DNA from: Streptomyces ortus
GTDB taxonomy: Bacteria > Actinomycetota > Actinomycetes > Streptomycetales > Streptomycetaceae
Assembly (NCBI RefSeq): GCF_026341275.1
Contig: NZ_JAIFZO010000002.1
Span: forward strand, 8,276,118 to 8,340,117
Length of the DNA stretch: 64,000 nt
Reading direction: 5' to 3'
Of the stretch, positions 8,835 through 17,022 are shown piece after piece. Under the pieces are notes generated by a model. It was not told where the DNA came from, did not search any database, and saw nothing but the letters and a program-made list of their open reading frames with translations. The position numbers and the translations under genes are program-made. The first letter of the stretch is position 1, and every line of letters begins with the position of its first letter.

Positions 8835-9308
8835 ATGACCACCGCACCGCCCACCCCGCCGGACACCGACGCGGTCGCCTACGTGGCGGCGCTGCGTAGG
8901 CTCAAGGCCTGGTCGGGTCTGAGCTACCGGCGACTGGAACGCCGCGCGGCCGACGCGGGCCACTGCCTGCCGTACTCCACGGCGGCGACCATGCTCGGCA
9001 GGGAACGGCTTCCCCGTGCGGAACTGGTCGCGGCGTTCGTCGCGGCCTGCGGAATCCGGGGCGTCGAGGCGCAGGCGTGGCTGGACGCCCGTACCGGCAT
9101 CGCGTGCGGTCCCGTACCCGCCGACGTGCCGCCCACGAACACCCCACCCCCGGTCGCCGTACCTTCCCGTGTGAGGCGAGGGCGGAGGAGGTGGGCGCTC
9201 GTCGGCGCGGCGGCGCTCGTCACCGCGCTCCTCGGCGGGGCGACGGCGTCCGGGGTCTTCACCGACGACGAAGAGGTGCTGCGGACTCCGACGTCGGTCC
9301 GCCTGTGA
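8835..9308 (+). CDS. membrane-anchored XRE-like HTH protein
   Basis: A 157-residue protein. Residues about 10-85 form a helix-turn-helix domain of the type abundant in Streptomyces (LRRLKAWSGLSYRRLERRA, LPYSTAATMLGRERLPR). A proline-rich linker and one transmembrane helix (WALVGAAALVTALLGG) follow, with a short acidic outer tail. It could act as a membrane-tethered regulator. MTTAPPTPP is chosen as start over an upstream ATG because the upstream residues do not belong to the domain. The divergent neighbour is the serine hydrolase. Confidence 0.7.
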   Translation: MTTAPPTPPDTDAVAYVAALRRLKAWSGLSYRRLERRAADAGHCLPYSTAATMLGRERLPRAELVAAFVAACGIRGVEAQAWLDARTGIACGPVPADVPPTNTPPPVAVPSRVRRGRRRWALVGAAALVTALLGGATASGVFTDDEEVLRTPTSVRL

Positions 9309-9339
9309 CGCGGCGCGGACGAACGGGCCGCGGCGGCTC

Positions 9340-9711
9340 TCAGAGGTCGGCTTCTTCCCGCCGGTCGAAGTCCTTCCGCGCGCCCTCGATGGTGGGCATG
9401 TTCTGTGCGGCCCATGCCAGCAGTACGTCGACAGGGTCGCGCAGGGTCTTCCCGAAGGGCGTGATGCGGTACATGACCGCCACGGGCCGGGTGGAGACGA
9501 CCTCGCGCTCGACGACGCCGTTGCGTTCCAGTCGCCGGAGCGTCGCGGTCAGCGATTTCTGTGTGACCTGGGGGATGGCCCGGCGCAGTTCGTTGAAGCG
9601 GCACGGGCGTTCGCAGAGTTCGTTGAGGACGCTCAGGGACCACTTGTCGAGGATCTGATCGAGCAGTTCGCGATGCGGGGCGTCGATACGGAGTTCGTCG
9701 TCGGTATCCAT
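9340..9711 (-). CDS. HxlR-family transcriptional regulator
   Basis: A 123-residue winged-helix regulator with the HxlR signature order: KWSLSVLNELCERPCRFNELRRAIP, QKSLTATLRRLERNGVV, then a wing and PFGKTLRDPVDVLLAW. It lacks the usual N-terminal redox cysteine just before helix 1, although a cysteine pair sits at ELCERPCR. It is divergent from the RidA gene 77 bp away, which is probably its target. Confidence 0.85.
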   Translation of the reverse strand: MDTDDELRIDAPHRELLDQILDKWSLSVLNELCERPCRFNELRRAIPQVTQKSLTATLRRLERNGVVEREVVSTRPVAVMYRITPFGKTLRDPVDVLLAWAAQNMPTIEGARKDFDRREEADL

Positions 9712-9745
9712 GGCGAAACCTGGTCTCGTTGAAGTGTCCTTCTCC

Positions 9746-9770
9746 TACTAGGTAGCTTACAGATACTTAC
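9746..9770. promoter_or_regulatory. candidate HxlR operator
   Basis: Between the divergent HxlR and RidA genes, CTACTAGGTAG (9746-9756) is an interrupted palindrome, and TAGCTTAC and ATACTTAC repeat ten bases apart (9753 and 9763). The AT-rich block stands out from its surroundings and lies just upstream of the RidA SD. Confidence 0.5.
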
Positions 9771-9788
9771 TGCGGAGGAGAGAAGATC

Positions 9789-10199
9789 ATGGCGGTTCAG
9801 TACTTCACGCCGGAAGGCATGCTGCGGGCGACGCCGTACCACCACGTCGCCGTGGGCACCGGGACGCGGCACGTCCATGTCAGCGGACAGATCGCGCGGA
9901 AGGCTGACGGGACGCCGGTCGCCCCCGGCGATCTGGCCGGGCAGGTCGCCCAGGCGCTGCGGAACACTTCGCTGGGGCTGGCAGGCGCGGGCGCGTCGTT
10001 CGCGGACGTGCTGCGCCTGACGTTCTACGTGACCCGGTGGAACCCGGACAAGATCGGCGATCTCATGGCGGGTCTGGAGGCGGTCGCCGACGAGATCGGG
10101 CTCCGGCTTCCCCTGCCGCCGGCCTCCCTCATCGGCGTCGAGCACCTCTTCGAGCCGGACGTCCTTGTCGAAGTCGAGGCGACCGCGCTCCTCGAATGA
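9789..10199 (+). CDS. RidA/YjgF-family protein
   Basis: A 136-residue member of the RidA superfamily, usually trimeric deaminases of reactive imines and enamines. It has the characteristic HVHVSGQIARKADG opening, a central GASFADVLRLTFYVT, and PPASLIGVEHLFEPDVLVEVEATALL at the end. The catalytic arginine usual in true RidA lies in the sequence before VEVEA; here that position is not arginine, so this is probably one of the divergent non-archetypal Rid subgroups. The SD GGAGGAG is strong and it is divergent from its likely HxlR regulator. Confidence 0.82.
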   Translation: MAVQYFTPEGMLRATPYHHVAVGTGTRHVHVSGQIARKADGTPVAPGDLAGQVAQALRNTSLGLAGAGASFADVLRLTFYVTRWNPDKIGDLMAGLEAVADEIGLRLPLPPASLIGVEHLFEPDVLVEVEATALLE

Positions 10200-10272
10200 C
10201 CGCCGTCGCGGCGACGCTGACGTGTTGAGTCCTGTCGAGGTGGCGCAGACTGAGCGTACTTGGACTGTTTCC

Positions 10273-10296
10273 ATCAGGGGAATCATCAGGGGAATC
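10273..10296. repeat. 12-bp direct duplication carrying the SD
   Basis: ATCAGGGGAATC is repeated twice, perfectly and without a gap, ending one base before the ATG of the downstream lipoprotein. Each copy contains the purine-rich AGGGGA that serves as SD. Confidence 0.75.
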
Positions 10297-10866
10297 ATGC
10301 GTCACATCGTCACGGCACCCGCGCTCGCGGTGGTCTGCTGCCTCAGCCTCACCGCGTGTTCCGGCCGGGACGACAGGAGTGATCCCCGGCCGAGTCCGCG
10401 CACCGTGTTCAGGTTGGGGCAGAGCTCCGACACCGCCGGGGCCGACGGCGAAGGCACCGTGCGGATAACCGTGGACAGCGTTGCCTACGTCGAGAAGGCC
10501 GGCGCGTCCAACCCGGAGCATGACCTCTTCGCCGTCGTCAGGTACGAAGCCGCGAATCCTTCAAAGGCTCCGGTGACCAGCACTGTCGCCACGGGTGGCT
10601 TCCGGTGGAGGGCCAACGACGGCCGTAACGTCGGCGCGGGCAACACCAAGGCCGCGCGCGGCGTGTTCGCCGTCGGATCCAGTGAAGGCGGAGCCACCGT
10701 GCCGCCCAAGGTCTTTACGGTGGACACGGTTGCGTTCGACATCACCGCCGCGCAGAAAGGCGCCACCCTCACCTACGTCGACGGCGACGGGGCCACCTAC
10801 CGGTGGAAGATGCCTTCCAAGAGTTCCGGATCCGCGGCCATCGCGCTGCAGCTCGCCCTGCGGTAG
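10297..10866 (+). CDS. DUF4352-like secreted lipoprotein
   Basis: A 189-residue lipoprotein with lipobox LTAC near residue 20. The mature protein is an immunoglobulin-like beta domain of the DUF4352 type: GTVRITVDSVAYVEKAG, a central HDLFAVVRYEAANPSKAPV strand pair, and the end of the fold at VAFDITAAQKGATLTYVDG. Such proteins are extracellular and of unknown function. The start MRHIV follows a duplicated SD. A hairpin 5 bp beyond the stop probably terminates it. Confidence 0.68.
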   Translation: MRHIVTAPALAVVCCLSLTACSGRDDRSDPRPSPRTVFRLGQSSDTAGADGEGTVRITVDSVAYVEKAGASNPEHDLFAVVRYEAANPSKAPVTSTVATGGFRWRANDGRNVGAGNTKAARGVFAVGSSEGGATVPPKVFTVDTVAFDITAAQKGATLTYVDGDGATYRWKMPSKSSGSAAIALQLALR

Positions 10867-10871
10867 TGCGG

Positions 10872-10896
10872 CACCCCTGATGCCCGTACAGGGGTG
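10872..10896 (+). terminator. stem-loop terminator
   Basis: CACCCCTG and CAGGGGTG form an 8-bp perfect stem around a 9-nt loop, starting 5 bp after the lipoprotein stop. There is no U-tract, as is usual in Streptomyces. Confidence 0.6.
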
Positions 10897-10993
10897 AGGG
10901 GGCCACGACCACAGGAGTACGCCCTTCAGAACACTGGAGGGCAAGGCCGTTTTCGGCATCAGGGCCACCGCCGTACCGTCTGATCTGCGGTGG

Positions 10994-11056
10994 GTCCGCT
11001 GCGTCGACGTCGTACGGCCGCGGTGAGCGGCCGGTACGACGTCTCAGGCAGCGGAC
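10994..11056. other. long two-part hairpin
   Basis: A 9-bp outer stem (GTCCGCTGC with GCAGCGGAC) encloses an inner stem of about 16 bp (GACGTCGTACGGCCGC with its complement, one bulged base) around a GGTGA loop. It lies between two converging genes and may be a bidirectional terminator or the fold of a small RNA. The symmetry is directly visible. Confidence 0.6.
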
Positions 11057-11121
11057 GACCGGGACCGGTGCATGCCGCGGTCGCGGATGCGGATGGTCAC
11101 CGGTCCATCCGTGATGCGTCG

Positions 11122-11298
11122 TCAGTCGACGGACCAGCAGGTGGCGTCGAAGTCCGCGACCTTGATGTCGTCGACCTTCACGTGACCGCCGGACGCCCAG
11201 CAGCCTTCGATGTCCGAAGGGTGAGCGGCGGCAGGAGCCGCGGCCATGAAGCCGACCGCGAGCACGCCGACTACAACGAGCGAGATGCGTCGAAGCAT
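11122..11298 (-). CDS. 58-residue secreted peptide
   Basis: MLRRISLVVVGVLAVGF begins a Sec signal with a likely cleavage after PAAAH, leaving about 32 residues with two cysteines in CW pairs (GCWASGG and ATCWSVD) that could form one disulfide. The AAGGAG SD eight bases upstream and GC-rich third positions support it as real. It resembles the small disulfide-bearing secreted peptides found in many Streptomyces; no function is known. It is short enough to be missed by automatic callers. Confidence 0.6.
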   Translation of the reverse strand: MLRRISLVVVGVLAVGFMAAAPAAAHPSDIEGCWASGGHVKVDDIKVADFDATCWSVD

Positions 11299-11464
11299 GA
11301 GGATCTCCTTGTGGTGGGGAACTTGCTACGACTGTTCATCAGCCGCCGCTCCACCGCACGTCGAGTCGCCCGGGTGGGTGGCGGTCGGGCTTCGTCGTCG
11401 CATCCGTCCGTGTGCGGGCCACCTGGTCGGCGCACCAGACGCTGCCGGTCGGCCTGGCGCGCGG

Positions 11465-12010
11465 CTACGCGCGGGGCGTGAGGCCGTCCAGGATGACGTC
11501 GATCAGCCGGGCCCGGGTCCGCGCGTCGGCAGTGGCCTGGGCGGCCCGGCCGGCGGCGATCAGCAGGGCGATCAGGTCGTCGAACGACACGTCCCCACGG
11601 ACGGCGCCAGCGGCTTGAGCACGCTGGAGCAGCGCGCCGACGGCCGAGCGGAGCCGGGCCGTGACCTCGGGGTCGGTGGCCACCCGCAGATCGCCCAGGG
11701 CGTCGGCGAGGATCAGCTTCTCGGCTGACGTGGTGGCGATGTCGGTGAAGAACTCCCGGAACCAGGTGGGCGGGGCGTCACCCGTCCCGATGGTCGAGGC
11801 GCGGGCGGCCAGGTGTTCAAGGCGTTGCTCGTACACCGCCTTGAGCAGGGCTTCCTTGGTCGGGAAGTGGCGGAAGACGGTGCCGATCCCGAGTCCGGCC
11901 CGGCGGGCGATCTCCTCCGTCGACGCCGTGACCCCGTGTTCGACGAAGACCTCGTCGGCAGCTCGGAGAACGGCGGACCGGTTGCGTGCGGCGTCAGCTC
12001 GGGGGGACAC
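11465..12010 (-). CDS. TetR-family regulator
   Basis: A 181-residue regulator. The N-terminal HTH is canonical (RSAVLRAADEVFVEHGVTAST, GLGIGTVFRHFPTKEALL); the C-terminal helical domain would bind an unknown ligand. A GTG at 12010 with AAGGAAGG upstream is preferred; a TTG at 12028 is the alternative. It is divergent from an NTF2-like gene, and two copies of one palindromic operator lie between them, so it very likely represses both. Confidence 0.85.
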   Translation of the reverse strand: MSPRADAARNRSAVLRAADEVFVEHGVTASTEEIARRAGLGIGTVFRHFPTKEALLKAVYEQRLEHLAARASTIGTGDAPPTWFREFFTDIATTSAEKLILADALGDLRVATDPEVTARLRSAVGALLQRAQAAGAVRGDVSFDDLIALLIAAGRAAQATADARTRARLIDVILDGLTPRA

Positions 12011-12029
12011 GGGAACCTTCCTTGACAAG

Positions 12030-12045
12030 CGGAGTCGTCACTCCG
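12030..12045. promoter_or_regulatory. TetR operator, copy 1
   Basis: CGGAGTCGTCACTCCG has 6-bp arms (CGGAGT/ACTCCG) around four bases. It is nearly identical to the site centred 28 bp away and lies in the divergent TetR/NTF2-like promoter. Confidence 0.72.
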
Positions 12046-12057
12046 TAACGTGATTAA

Positions 12058-12073
12058 CGGAGTGGTCACTCCG
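12058..12073. promoter_or_regulatory. TetR operator, copy 2
   Basis: CGGAGTGGTCACTCCG has perfect 7-bp arms (CGGAGTG/CACTCCG) around two bases. Spacing to copy 1 is 28 bp, about two and two-thirds helical turns. Confidence 0.75.
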
Positions 12074-12095
12074 ATTCTAACTTCTGGAGGCAATC

Positions 12096-12503
12096 ATGCC
12101 CGACAACGCTGTCCGTGGTCCCCGTGCGGTGTTCGAGCTGCTGCTGAAGTCGCTCGCCGACCGGGACCTGACGACGGTGACCGGTCTGTACGCCGAGGAC
12201 GCGGTGGTACGGCAGCCGTTCGCCAAGCCGGCCGAGGTCGTGCTGACGGGCCGGGCCGAGATCGAGCACCACCTCGCCGCGTTCGGCACGGCACCGATCA
12301 CCCTGTCGCCGCGGAACATCGAAGTGCACGAGACGGCCGACCCGCAGGTCGTGGTGGGGGAGTGGGACAACGACGTGACCCGGACGACGGACGGCGCGAC
12401 GGTGAGCACGCACAACATCGCCGTGTTCTGCGTCAGGGACGGGCGCGTGGCGTGGTCGCGCGACTACCACGACCACGCCGCCCTGGCAGGTCTGCTGACC
12501 TGA
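12096..12503 (+). CDS. SnoaL/NTF2-like protein
   Basis: A 135-residue single-domain alpha+beta cone protein: FELLLKSLADRDLTTVTGLYAEDAVVRQPF opens the fold, GRAEIEHHLAAF follows, and VFCVRDGRVAWSRDYHDHAALAGLL closes it. Family members are ketosteroid-isomerase-like enzymes or binding proteins. A histidine pair near residue 58 and HDH near the end line the usual pocket. It is controlled by the divergent TetR gene, so the TetR ligand may be its substrate. Confidence 0.78.
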   Translation: MPDNAVRGPRAVFELLLKSLADRDLTTVTGLYAEDAVVRQPFAKPAEVVLTGRAEIEHHLAAFGTAPITLSPRNIEVHETADPQVVVGEWDNDVTRTTDGATVSTHNIAVFCVRDGRVAWSRDYHDHAALAGLLT

Positions 12504-12522
12504 CGGTCCTCCAGGACCGCCG

Positions 12523-12558
12523 TCCCTGCTGTCCCTGCTGTCACCGCTGTCACCGCAG
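12523..12558. repeat. 9-bp tandem repeat, four units
   Basis: TCCCTGCTG occurs twice exactly, then TCACCGCTG and TCACCGCAG, in the short gap after the NTF2-like gene. Confidence 0.65.
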
Positions 12559-12610
12559 CCACGTCGACCGCCGCCGCGCTGTCGGTCGCCGGCGGAGGAG
12601 GAGCGGCGCG

Positions 12611-13189
12611 TCAGCTGTTCCCGGCGGGTGGTCCGTCGAGGACAGTCGGTACGTACTCCAGCAATTGGAGCCGACCGTCGAACGTGCGGCTGTCGATCAG
12701 GTCGAGACGGATGTCGGGAAGCCCGTCGAAGATCCGTTCCTGACCGGTGGCGCCGGTGATGACCGGGAAGACGACCAGGCGGAAGCGGTCCACGAGACCG
12801 GCCGTGAGCAGCGATCGGCACAGGCTGAGGCTGCCGAGGGTGCGCAGGGGCTGTGCGGTGTTCCTTTTCATGTGCCGCACGGCCTCGACGGCGTCTCCCC
12901 GGACCAGCTCGGTGTGCTGCCAGGTCAAAGGCGTTTGAAGGGTCGAGGAGAAGACGGTCTTGGGCATGTTGTTCAGCGCGGCGAAGCCGGGGTCGTCGGG
13001 TGCCTGGGCGGCGAATCCCGACATCAGTCGGTACGTCGTAGCGCCCATCAGGCTGGTGTGCTGCTTCTCGCCTTCGCTGTCGAGCCAGGCCAGGTATTCG
13101 GGCCCTTCCATGCCCCAGAATCCCGGCCAGCCGTCAGCGGACGCGTACCCGTCGAGCGAGATGATGAAGTCCACCATGAGACTGGCCAT
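12611..13189 (-). CDS. dihydrofolate-reductase-family protein (RibD C-terminal type)
   Basis: A 192-residue soluble protein of the RibD_C fold: DFIISLDGYASADG at the start, LMGATTYRLM, MPKTVFSSTL, and a nucleotide-binding segment GSLSLCRSLLTAGLVDRFRLVVFPVITG. Such proteins are NADPH-dependent reductases of unknown substrate in Streptomyces. The usual glycine-rich GS(G) loop is GSLSLCRS. A paralogue occurs at 52467. No operon partner. Confidence 0.78.
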   Translation of the reverse strand: MASLMVDFIISLDGYASADGWPGFWGMEGPEYLAWLDSEGEKQHTSLMGATTYRLMSGFAAQAPDDPGFAALNNMPKTVFSSTLQTPLTWQHTELVRGDAVEAVRHMKRNTAQPLRTLGSLSLCRSLLTAGLVDRFRLVVFPVITGATGQERIFDGLPDIRLDLIDSRTFDGRLQLLEYVPTVLDGPPAGNS

Positions 13190-13255
13190 CGGTCTCCTCC
13201 AGGAAGTAGGTGTCGGTCATAGGGGTTGACCGACGCCGCACCGACAACTCATCGC

Positions 13256-14020
13256 TCACCGCAGCGCGTCGGAGATGGATTTCGCGCCACCGTGCGCCGT
13301 GAAGCCGCCGTCCACCGGAATCTCCGCGCCGGTGATGAACGAGGAGTCGTCGGACAGCAGGAAGACGACGAGCGGCGCGACCTCGTCGACGGTTCCGGTG
13401 CGGCCCAGCGGCGTTTCACGGATGTTCGCCGCACGGAAGGCGGGCGCGGCGGACGCGGTCATCCCGGTCTCGATGTAACCGGGATGGACGATGTTGACGC
13501 GGATGCCGCGCGGCCCGAGTTCGAGCGCCGCGGCCTTCGACAGGCCGCGCAGCTCCCACTTGCTCGCGGTGTACGCCACCGGATAATGCGCCGTGAGCGC
13601 GGCCGAGGAGCCGACGTTGACGATCGACGAGCCCTGCGGCATGAGCGGGCTCAGGTGCTGGATACCGAGGAGGGGGCCGGTGACGTTGACGGAGTGGACC
13701 CGCTCGAAGTCCTCGGCCCGGACCTCGCCGACGCGGGCCCGCCAGGTCACGCCCGCGTTGTTCACCAGGCCGTGCACCTGCCCGTACGTCTCGCGCAGCT
13801 CGGCGGCCAACTCGACCCACTGACGCTCGTCGCTCACGTCCAGGCGACGGCAGCCGACGCCTGGTGCGGTATTGGCTGCGACATCGGGCTCGACGTCGGT
13901 GGCGACGACCCGGGCGCCATCCCGGGTGAGCGCCGCCACCTCGGCCGCGCCCTGTCCGCGTGCCGCGCCCGTGACCACGACGACCTTGCCGAGCAGCCTC
14001 CTGGGCCGTGGGTCACTCAT
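13256..14020 (-). CDS. short-chain dehydrogenase/reductase
   Basis: A 254-residue classical SDR: cofactor motif TGAARGQG, NNAG at about residue 82, catalytic S (VGSSAAL) and YTASK, C-terminal DGGFTAHGG. It probably oxidises or reduces an alcohol/keto intermediate of the aromatic-type catabolic operon of which it is the last gene. Its ATG overlaps the FAH gene stop by four bases; start MSDPRPRR is chosen for that overlap. Confidence 0.85.
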   Translation of the reverse strand: MSDPRPRRLLGKVVVVTGAARGQGAAEVAALTRDGARVVATDVEPDVAANTAPGVGCRRLDVSDERQWVELAAELRETYGQVHGLVNNAGVTWRARVGEVRAEDFERVHSVNVTGPLLGIQHLSPLMPQGSSIVNVGSSAALTAHYPVAYTASKWELRGLSKAAALELGPRGIRVNIVHPGYIETGMTASAAPAFRAANIRETPLGRTGTVDEVAPLVVFLLSDDSSFITGAEIPVDGGFTAHGGAKSISDALR

Positions 14021-15021
14021 GGGCGCGCCCGGTCGCGTCGCCGGGCGGCCGGCACCGGCACGGGTTCGGTTCCCGGGACGACGGTGTTGGTGAGTGTGCC
14101 GATGCCTTCGACGGTGAGGCTGACGGTGTCGCCGGGCTTCAACGGCGGCGGGGTCCGTTCGCCGCGCAGGCCCCACAGTTCGGCGAGGCAGCCGCCGTTG
14201 CCGCAGGTGCCCGAGCCGAGGACGTCACCCGGCATGACCCGGGTGCCACGGGAGGCGTAGGCGGCCATCTCCTCGAAGGTCCAGCTCATGTTGGACAGCA
14301 GGTCCTCACCGACGACTTGACCGTTGACTTCGGCGGTCAGTGCCAGCCGCAGCAGTCCGTCCGGGTCGCGGCACGGCTCCAGCTCGTCGGCGGTGACCAG
14401 GTACGGGCCGAGGGTGGTGGCGGTGTCCTTGCCCTTGCACGGACCGAGGCCCACCTTCATCTCCGCCGACTGCAGGTCGCGGGCGGACCAGTCGTTGAAG
14501 ACCGTGTAACCGATGATGTGCTCGCGGGCCTGCTCCGGGGTGAGGTCGCCGCCCTCACGGCCGATGACGGCGGCGACCTCCAGTTCGAAGTCCAGCACGG
14601 AGGAACCCGGTGGTACGGGAATGCCGTCGCCGGGACCATAGATCGCGTGCGGGTTGGTGAAGTAGAAGGTCGGCGCCGCGTACCACTGCTCGGGCACCCC
14701 AGCGACACCGTCCACGGAGCGCCGTACACCCTCGACGTGTTCCTCGAAGGTGACGAAGTCGCGCACGGACGGCGGCCGGAGGGGTGGCAGCAGACGCACC
14801 TCGGAGACATGAGGTCCGGGCGGACCGTCCAGGGCGGCGGCGCCGGCGTCCAGCAGAGCCTGGAGACCCTGGCCGGAGGTGATCAGGTCGGTGAGGGATC
14901 CGGCGCCGGGAACGGGACGGAGCGTGCCGACCCCGACCCCGTCGCCGCTCCCGTCCGCGTCCCGGTCGTCGACGACGGCGACGCCGGTCCGGTGCTGGTG
15001 TTCGTAGGCGGCGAAGCGCAT
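14017..15021 (-). CDS. fumarylacetoacetate hydrolase (FAH) family enzyme 1
   Basis: A 334-residue FAH-fold enzyme with the C-terminal catalytic core: LDFELEVAAVIGREG (metal-binding acidic residues), GYTVFNDWSARDLQ, GPCKGKDTATTLGPYLV and PGDVLGSGTCGNGG. FAH relatives cleave or hydrate C-C bonds of dicarbonyl acids after ring opening. It overlaps the SDR gene and follows the dioxygenase by 58 bp, so it likely acts on the ring-cleavage product. The length and TCGNGG motif fit fumarylacetoacetase-like members with extra N-terminal residues. Confidence 0.83.
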   Translation of the reverse strand: MRFAAYEHQHRTGVAVVDDRDADGSGDGVGVGTLRPVPGAGSLTDLITSGQGLQALLDAGAAALDGPPGPHVSEVRLLPPLRPPSVRDFVTFEEHVEGVRRSVDGVAGVPEQWYAAPTFYFTNPHAIYGPGDGIPVPPGSSVLDFELEVAAVIGREGGDLTPEQAREHIIGYTVFNDWSARDLQSAEMKVGLGPCKGKDTATTLGPYLVTADELEPCRDPDGLLRLALTAEVNGQVVGEDLLSNMSWTFEEMAAYASRGTRVMPGDVLGSGTCGNGGCLAELWGLRGERTPPPLKPGDTVSLTVEGIGTLTNTVVPGTEPVPVPAARRRDRARP

Positions 15022-15079
15022 GAGCGGCTCCTGGCGGAAGCGAAGGGGGAAGGGCCGGGAGGAGGAACACCCGGAAGGG

Positions 15080-16018
15080 TCAGACCGGCGGGGCGACGAA
15101 GACGCCGCGGTCCACGTCGTTGAAGGACTCCTTGGCGATCAGTTCGTTCATGGTGTTGGCCGTGCCCCACTGGTCGGTGACCTCGGGCTGCGAGAAGTCG
15201 TAGACGTGCGGGTGCCAGGTGTCCTCGTCCAGCACCTCCAACTCCGTCGTGTACTCGACCGTGTTGCCGTGCGGGTCGAGGAAGTAGGTGAAGGTGTTGT
15301 CACCCGCCAGATGCCTGCCAGGACCCCAGATCTTGCGGTACCCGGCGCGCATGACCCGGCCGGAGCCGCGCATGTACTCGTCGAGGCCGCGCATCTCGAA
15401 GGAGACGTGGTGCAGCGCGGTGTGCGGACCCCGGGCGATGGCCATGGAGTGGTGCTGGTTGCTGATGCGCATGAAGTGCATCGCCTCACCCATCCGCGGA
15501 TGCATCAGGGTGTCGGACAGCGCGAAGCCGAGGTGGCGCTCGTACCACTCGCGGGTGCGGTTGAGGTCGGGGGAGTTGAGGACGACGTGGGAGAGCTTGA
15601 CCGGGATGGCCTCCTTCTCCTCGATCCTGCGGTGCTGCCGGACCTCGACGTCGGCCACGACCTCGATCGTGCGGCCGTCGACGTCGAAGAACCGGAAGCC
15701 GTGACCGCCGCCGGGCGTGTCGACCTTGCCGGGCTGCGAAACCAACTGCACGCCACCGGCCAGCAGTTGTTCCGCGAGGGTGTCGACGTCGGCCGGACTC
15801 GCGGCGCCGTAGGAGACGAGGTCGAGGCGCTTCTCCTCGGCCTTGCGCAGCCTGACGACGTACTGCTCGGGGGAGCCCTCGGCGGCCAGGAAGGAGATGC
15901 CGGAGTCCTCGGTGACCTTGGTCAGGCCCCAGACGCCGGAGTAGAAGTCGAGCTGCTTGTCGTAGTCGGGCACGGCGAGGTCGACGTGCCGCAGATGGGT
16001 GAGCAGGCGTGCAGTCAT
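15080..16018 (-). CDS. extradiol ring-cleavage dioxygenase (VOC type I)
   Basis: A 312-residue two-domain VOC protein. The three iron ligands expected for type I extradiol dioxygenases are visible in the C-terminal domain: H144 in KLSHVVLNS, H203 or H204 in ALHHVSFEM, and E255 in NTVEYTTELE. It would open a catechol-like ring next to the diol. The start overlaps the amidohydrolase stop by four bases. The N-terminal domain has lost these ligands, as usual in the family. Confidence 0.85.
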   Translation of the reverse strand: MTARLLTHLRHVDLAVPDYDKQLDFYSGVWGLTKVTEDSGISFLAAEGSPEQYVVRLRKAEEKRLDLVSYGAASPADVDTLAEQLLAGGVQLVSQPGKVDTPGGGHGFRFFDVDGRTIEVVADVEVRQHRRIEEKEAIPVKLSHVVLNSPDLNRTREWYERHLGFALSDTLMHPRMGEAMHFMRISNQHHSMAIARGPHTALHHVSFEMRGLDEYMRGSGRVMRAGYRKIWGPGRHLAGDNTFTYFLDPHGNTVEYTTELEVLDEDTWHPHVYDFSQPEVTDQWGTANTMNELIAKESFNDVDRGVFVAPPV

Positions 16019-17022
16019 GAGGACAGGTCCTTCCGGAGGAGGGCGGCGGCGTTACCACCGCGTACGGCGTCGAAGTCGGCCTCGGACAGGCGGGCGGCGC
16101 GCACCATGCCCACGGGGTCCTCGGTGCCCATGTCGAACGGGAAGTCCGAGCCCAGCAGCACCCGGTCGGCTCCGGCGGCCCGGACCAACTCCCGCAGGAC
16201 GTACGGATCGTGGACGAGGGAGTCGAAGTACAGGCGCCGCAGATAGCTGCTGGGCGGATGTGCGCAGCCCGCGCCCGCGTCGGAACGGGTCGACCACGCG
16301 TGGTCGGAGCGGCCGATGTGGGTGGGCAGATAGCCGCCGCCGTGCGCGGCGATCAGCTTCAGTCCCGGATGGCGGTCCAGGACGCCGGAGAAGATCAGAT
16401 GGGAGAGGGCGACGGCGTTCTCGGCGGGCTGGCCGACGGTGTTCGACAGGTACCAGCGGTCGAGCCGCTCGTCGAGCGTGCAGCCGAACGGATGCAGGAA
16501 GAGCACGGCGCCGGCCTCCTCCGCCCGCGACCAGAAGGGTTCGTACGCGGCATCCGACAGCTCCCGGCCCGGCGCGTGGCTGGAGATCTCCACCCCCAGC
16601 AGACCCTGCTCCAGGGCATGGTCGAGCGCCGGGACCATGTGGTCGGGGTGCTGGAGCGGGACGAGTCCGAGCCCCCGCAGCCGTTCCGGGGCGGCCGAAC
16701 AGTGCGCCGCCGTCGCCTCGTTGGCCAGTCGGTACACCTTCTCGGCCGTGTCCTGATCGGCCCAGTAGTGGTAATGGGACGGGGAGGGGCTGACCAGCTG
16801 GACGTCCACGCCCTGGGCGTCCATCGCGGCCAGCCGCGCGGCGACGTCCGTCAGCTTCGAGACGCGCTCGCGGATCATGGAGCCGTTGACGGCGAGGGCG
16901 GCGGGGCCGTTGCGGCGGGCGTCCAGGGCCCTCGCCTCCGCCAGGCCCGGTGCGCCGTCCACCAGCGCCTCGATCTCGGGCAGCAGGACGTGCGCGTGGA
17001 CGTCGACGGTGGGCAGGGTCAC
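16015..17022 (-). CDS. amidohydrolase-superfamily decarboxylase-like enzyme
   Basis: A 335-residue TIM-barrel amidohydrolase of the ACMSD/resorcylate-decarboxylase group: DVHAHVLL (HxH) at the N-terminus, FLHPFG, LIAAHGGGYLPTHIGRSDH, and the metal/catalytic Asp in GSDFPFDMGTEDP. In such clusters it usually removes a carboxylate from an aromatic or ring-cleaved acid. It overlaps both neighbours by four bases, indicating tight co-translation. Confidence 0.83.
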   Translation of the reverse strand: MTLPTVDVHAHVLLPEIEALVDGAPGLAEARALDARRNGPAALAVNGSMIRERVSKLTDVAARLAAMDAQGVDVQLVSPSPSHYHYWADQDTAEKVYRLANEATAAHCSAAPERLRGLGLVPLQHPDHMVPALDHALEQGLLGVEISSHAPGRELSDAAYEPFWSRAEEAGAVLFLHPFGCTLDERLDRWYLSNTVGQPAENAVALSHLIFSGVLDRHPGLKLIAAHGGGYLPTHIGRSDHAWSTRSDAGAGCAHPPSSYLRRLYFDSLVHDPYVLRELVRAAGADRVLLGSDFPFDMGTEDPVGMVRAARLSEADFDAVRGGNAAALLRKDLSS

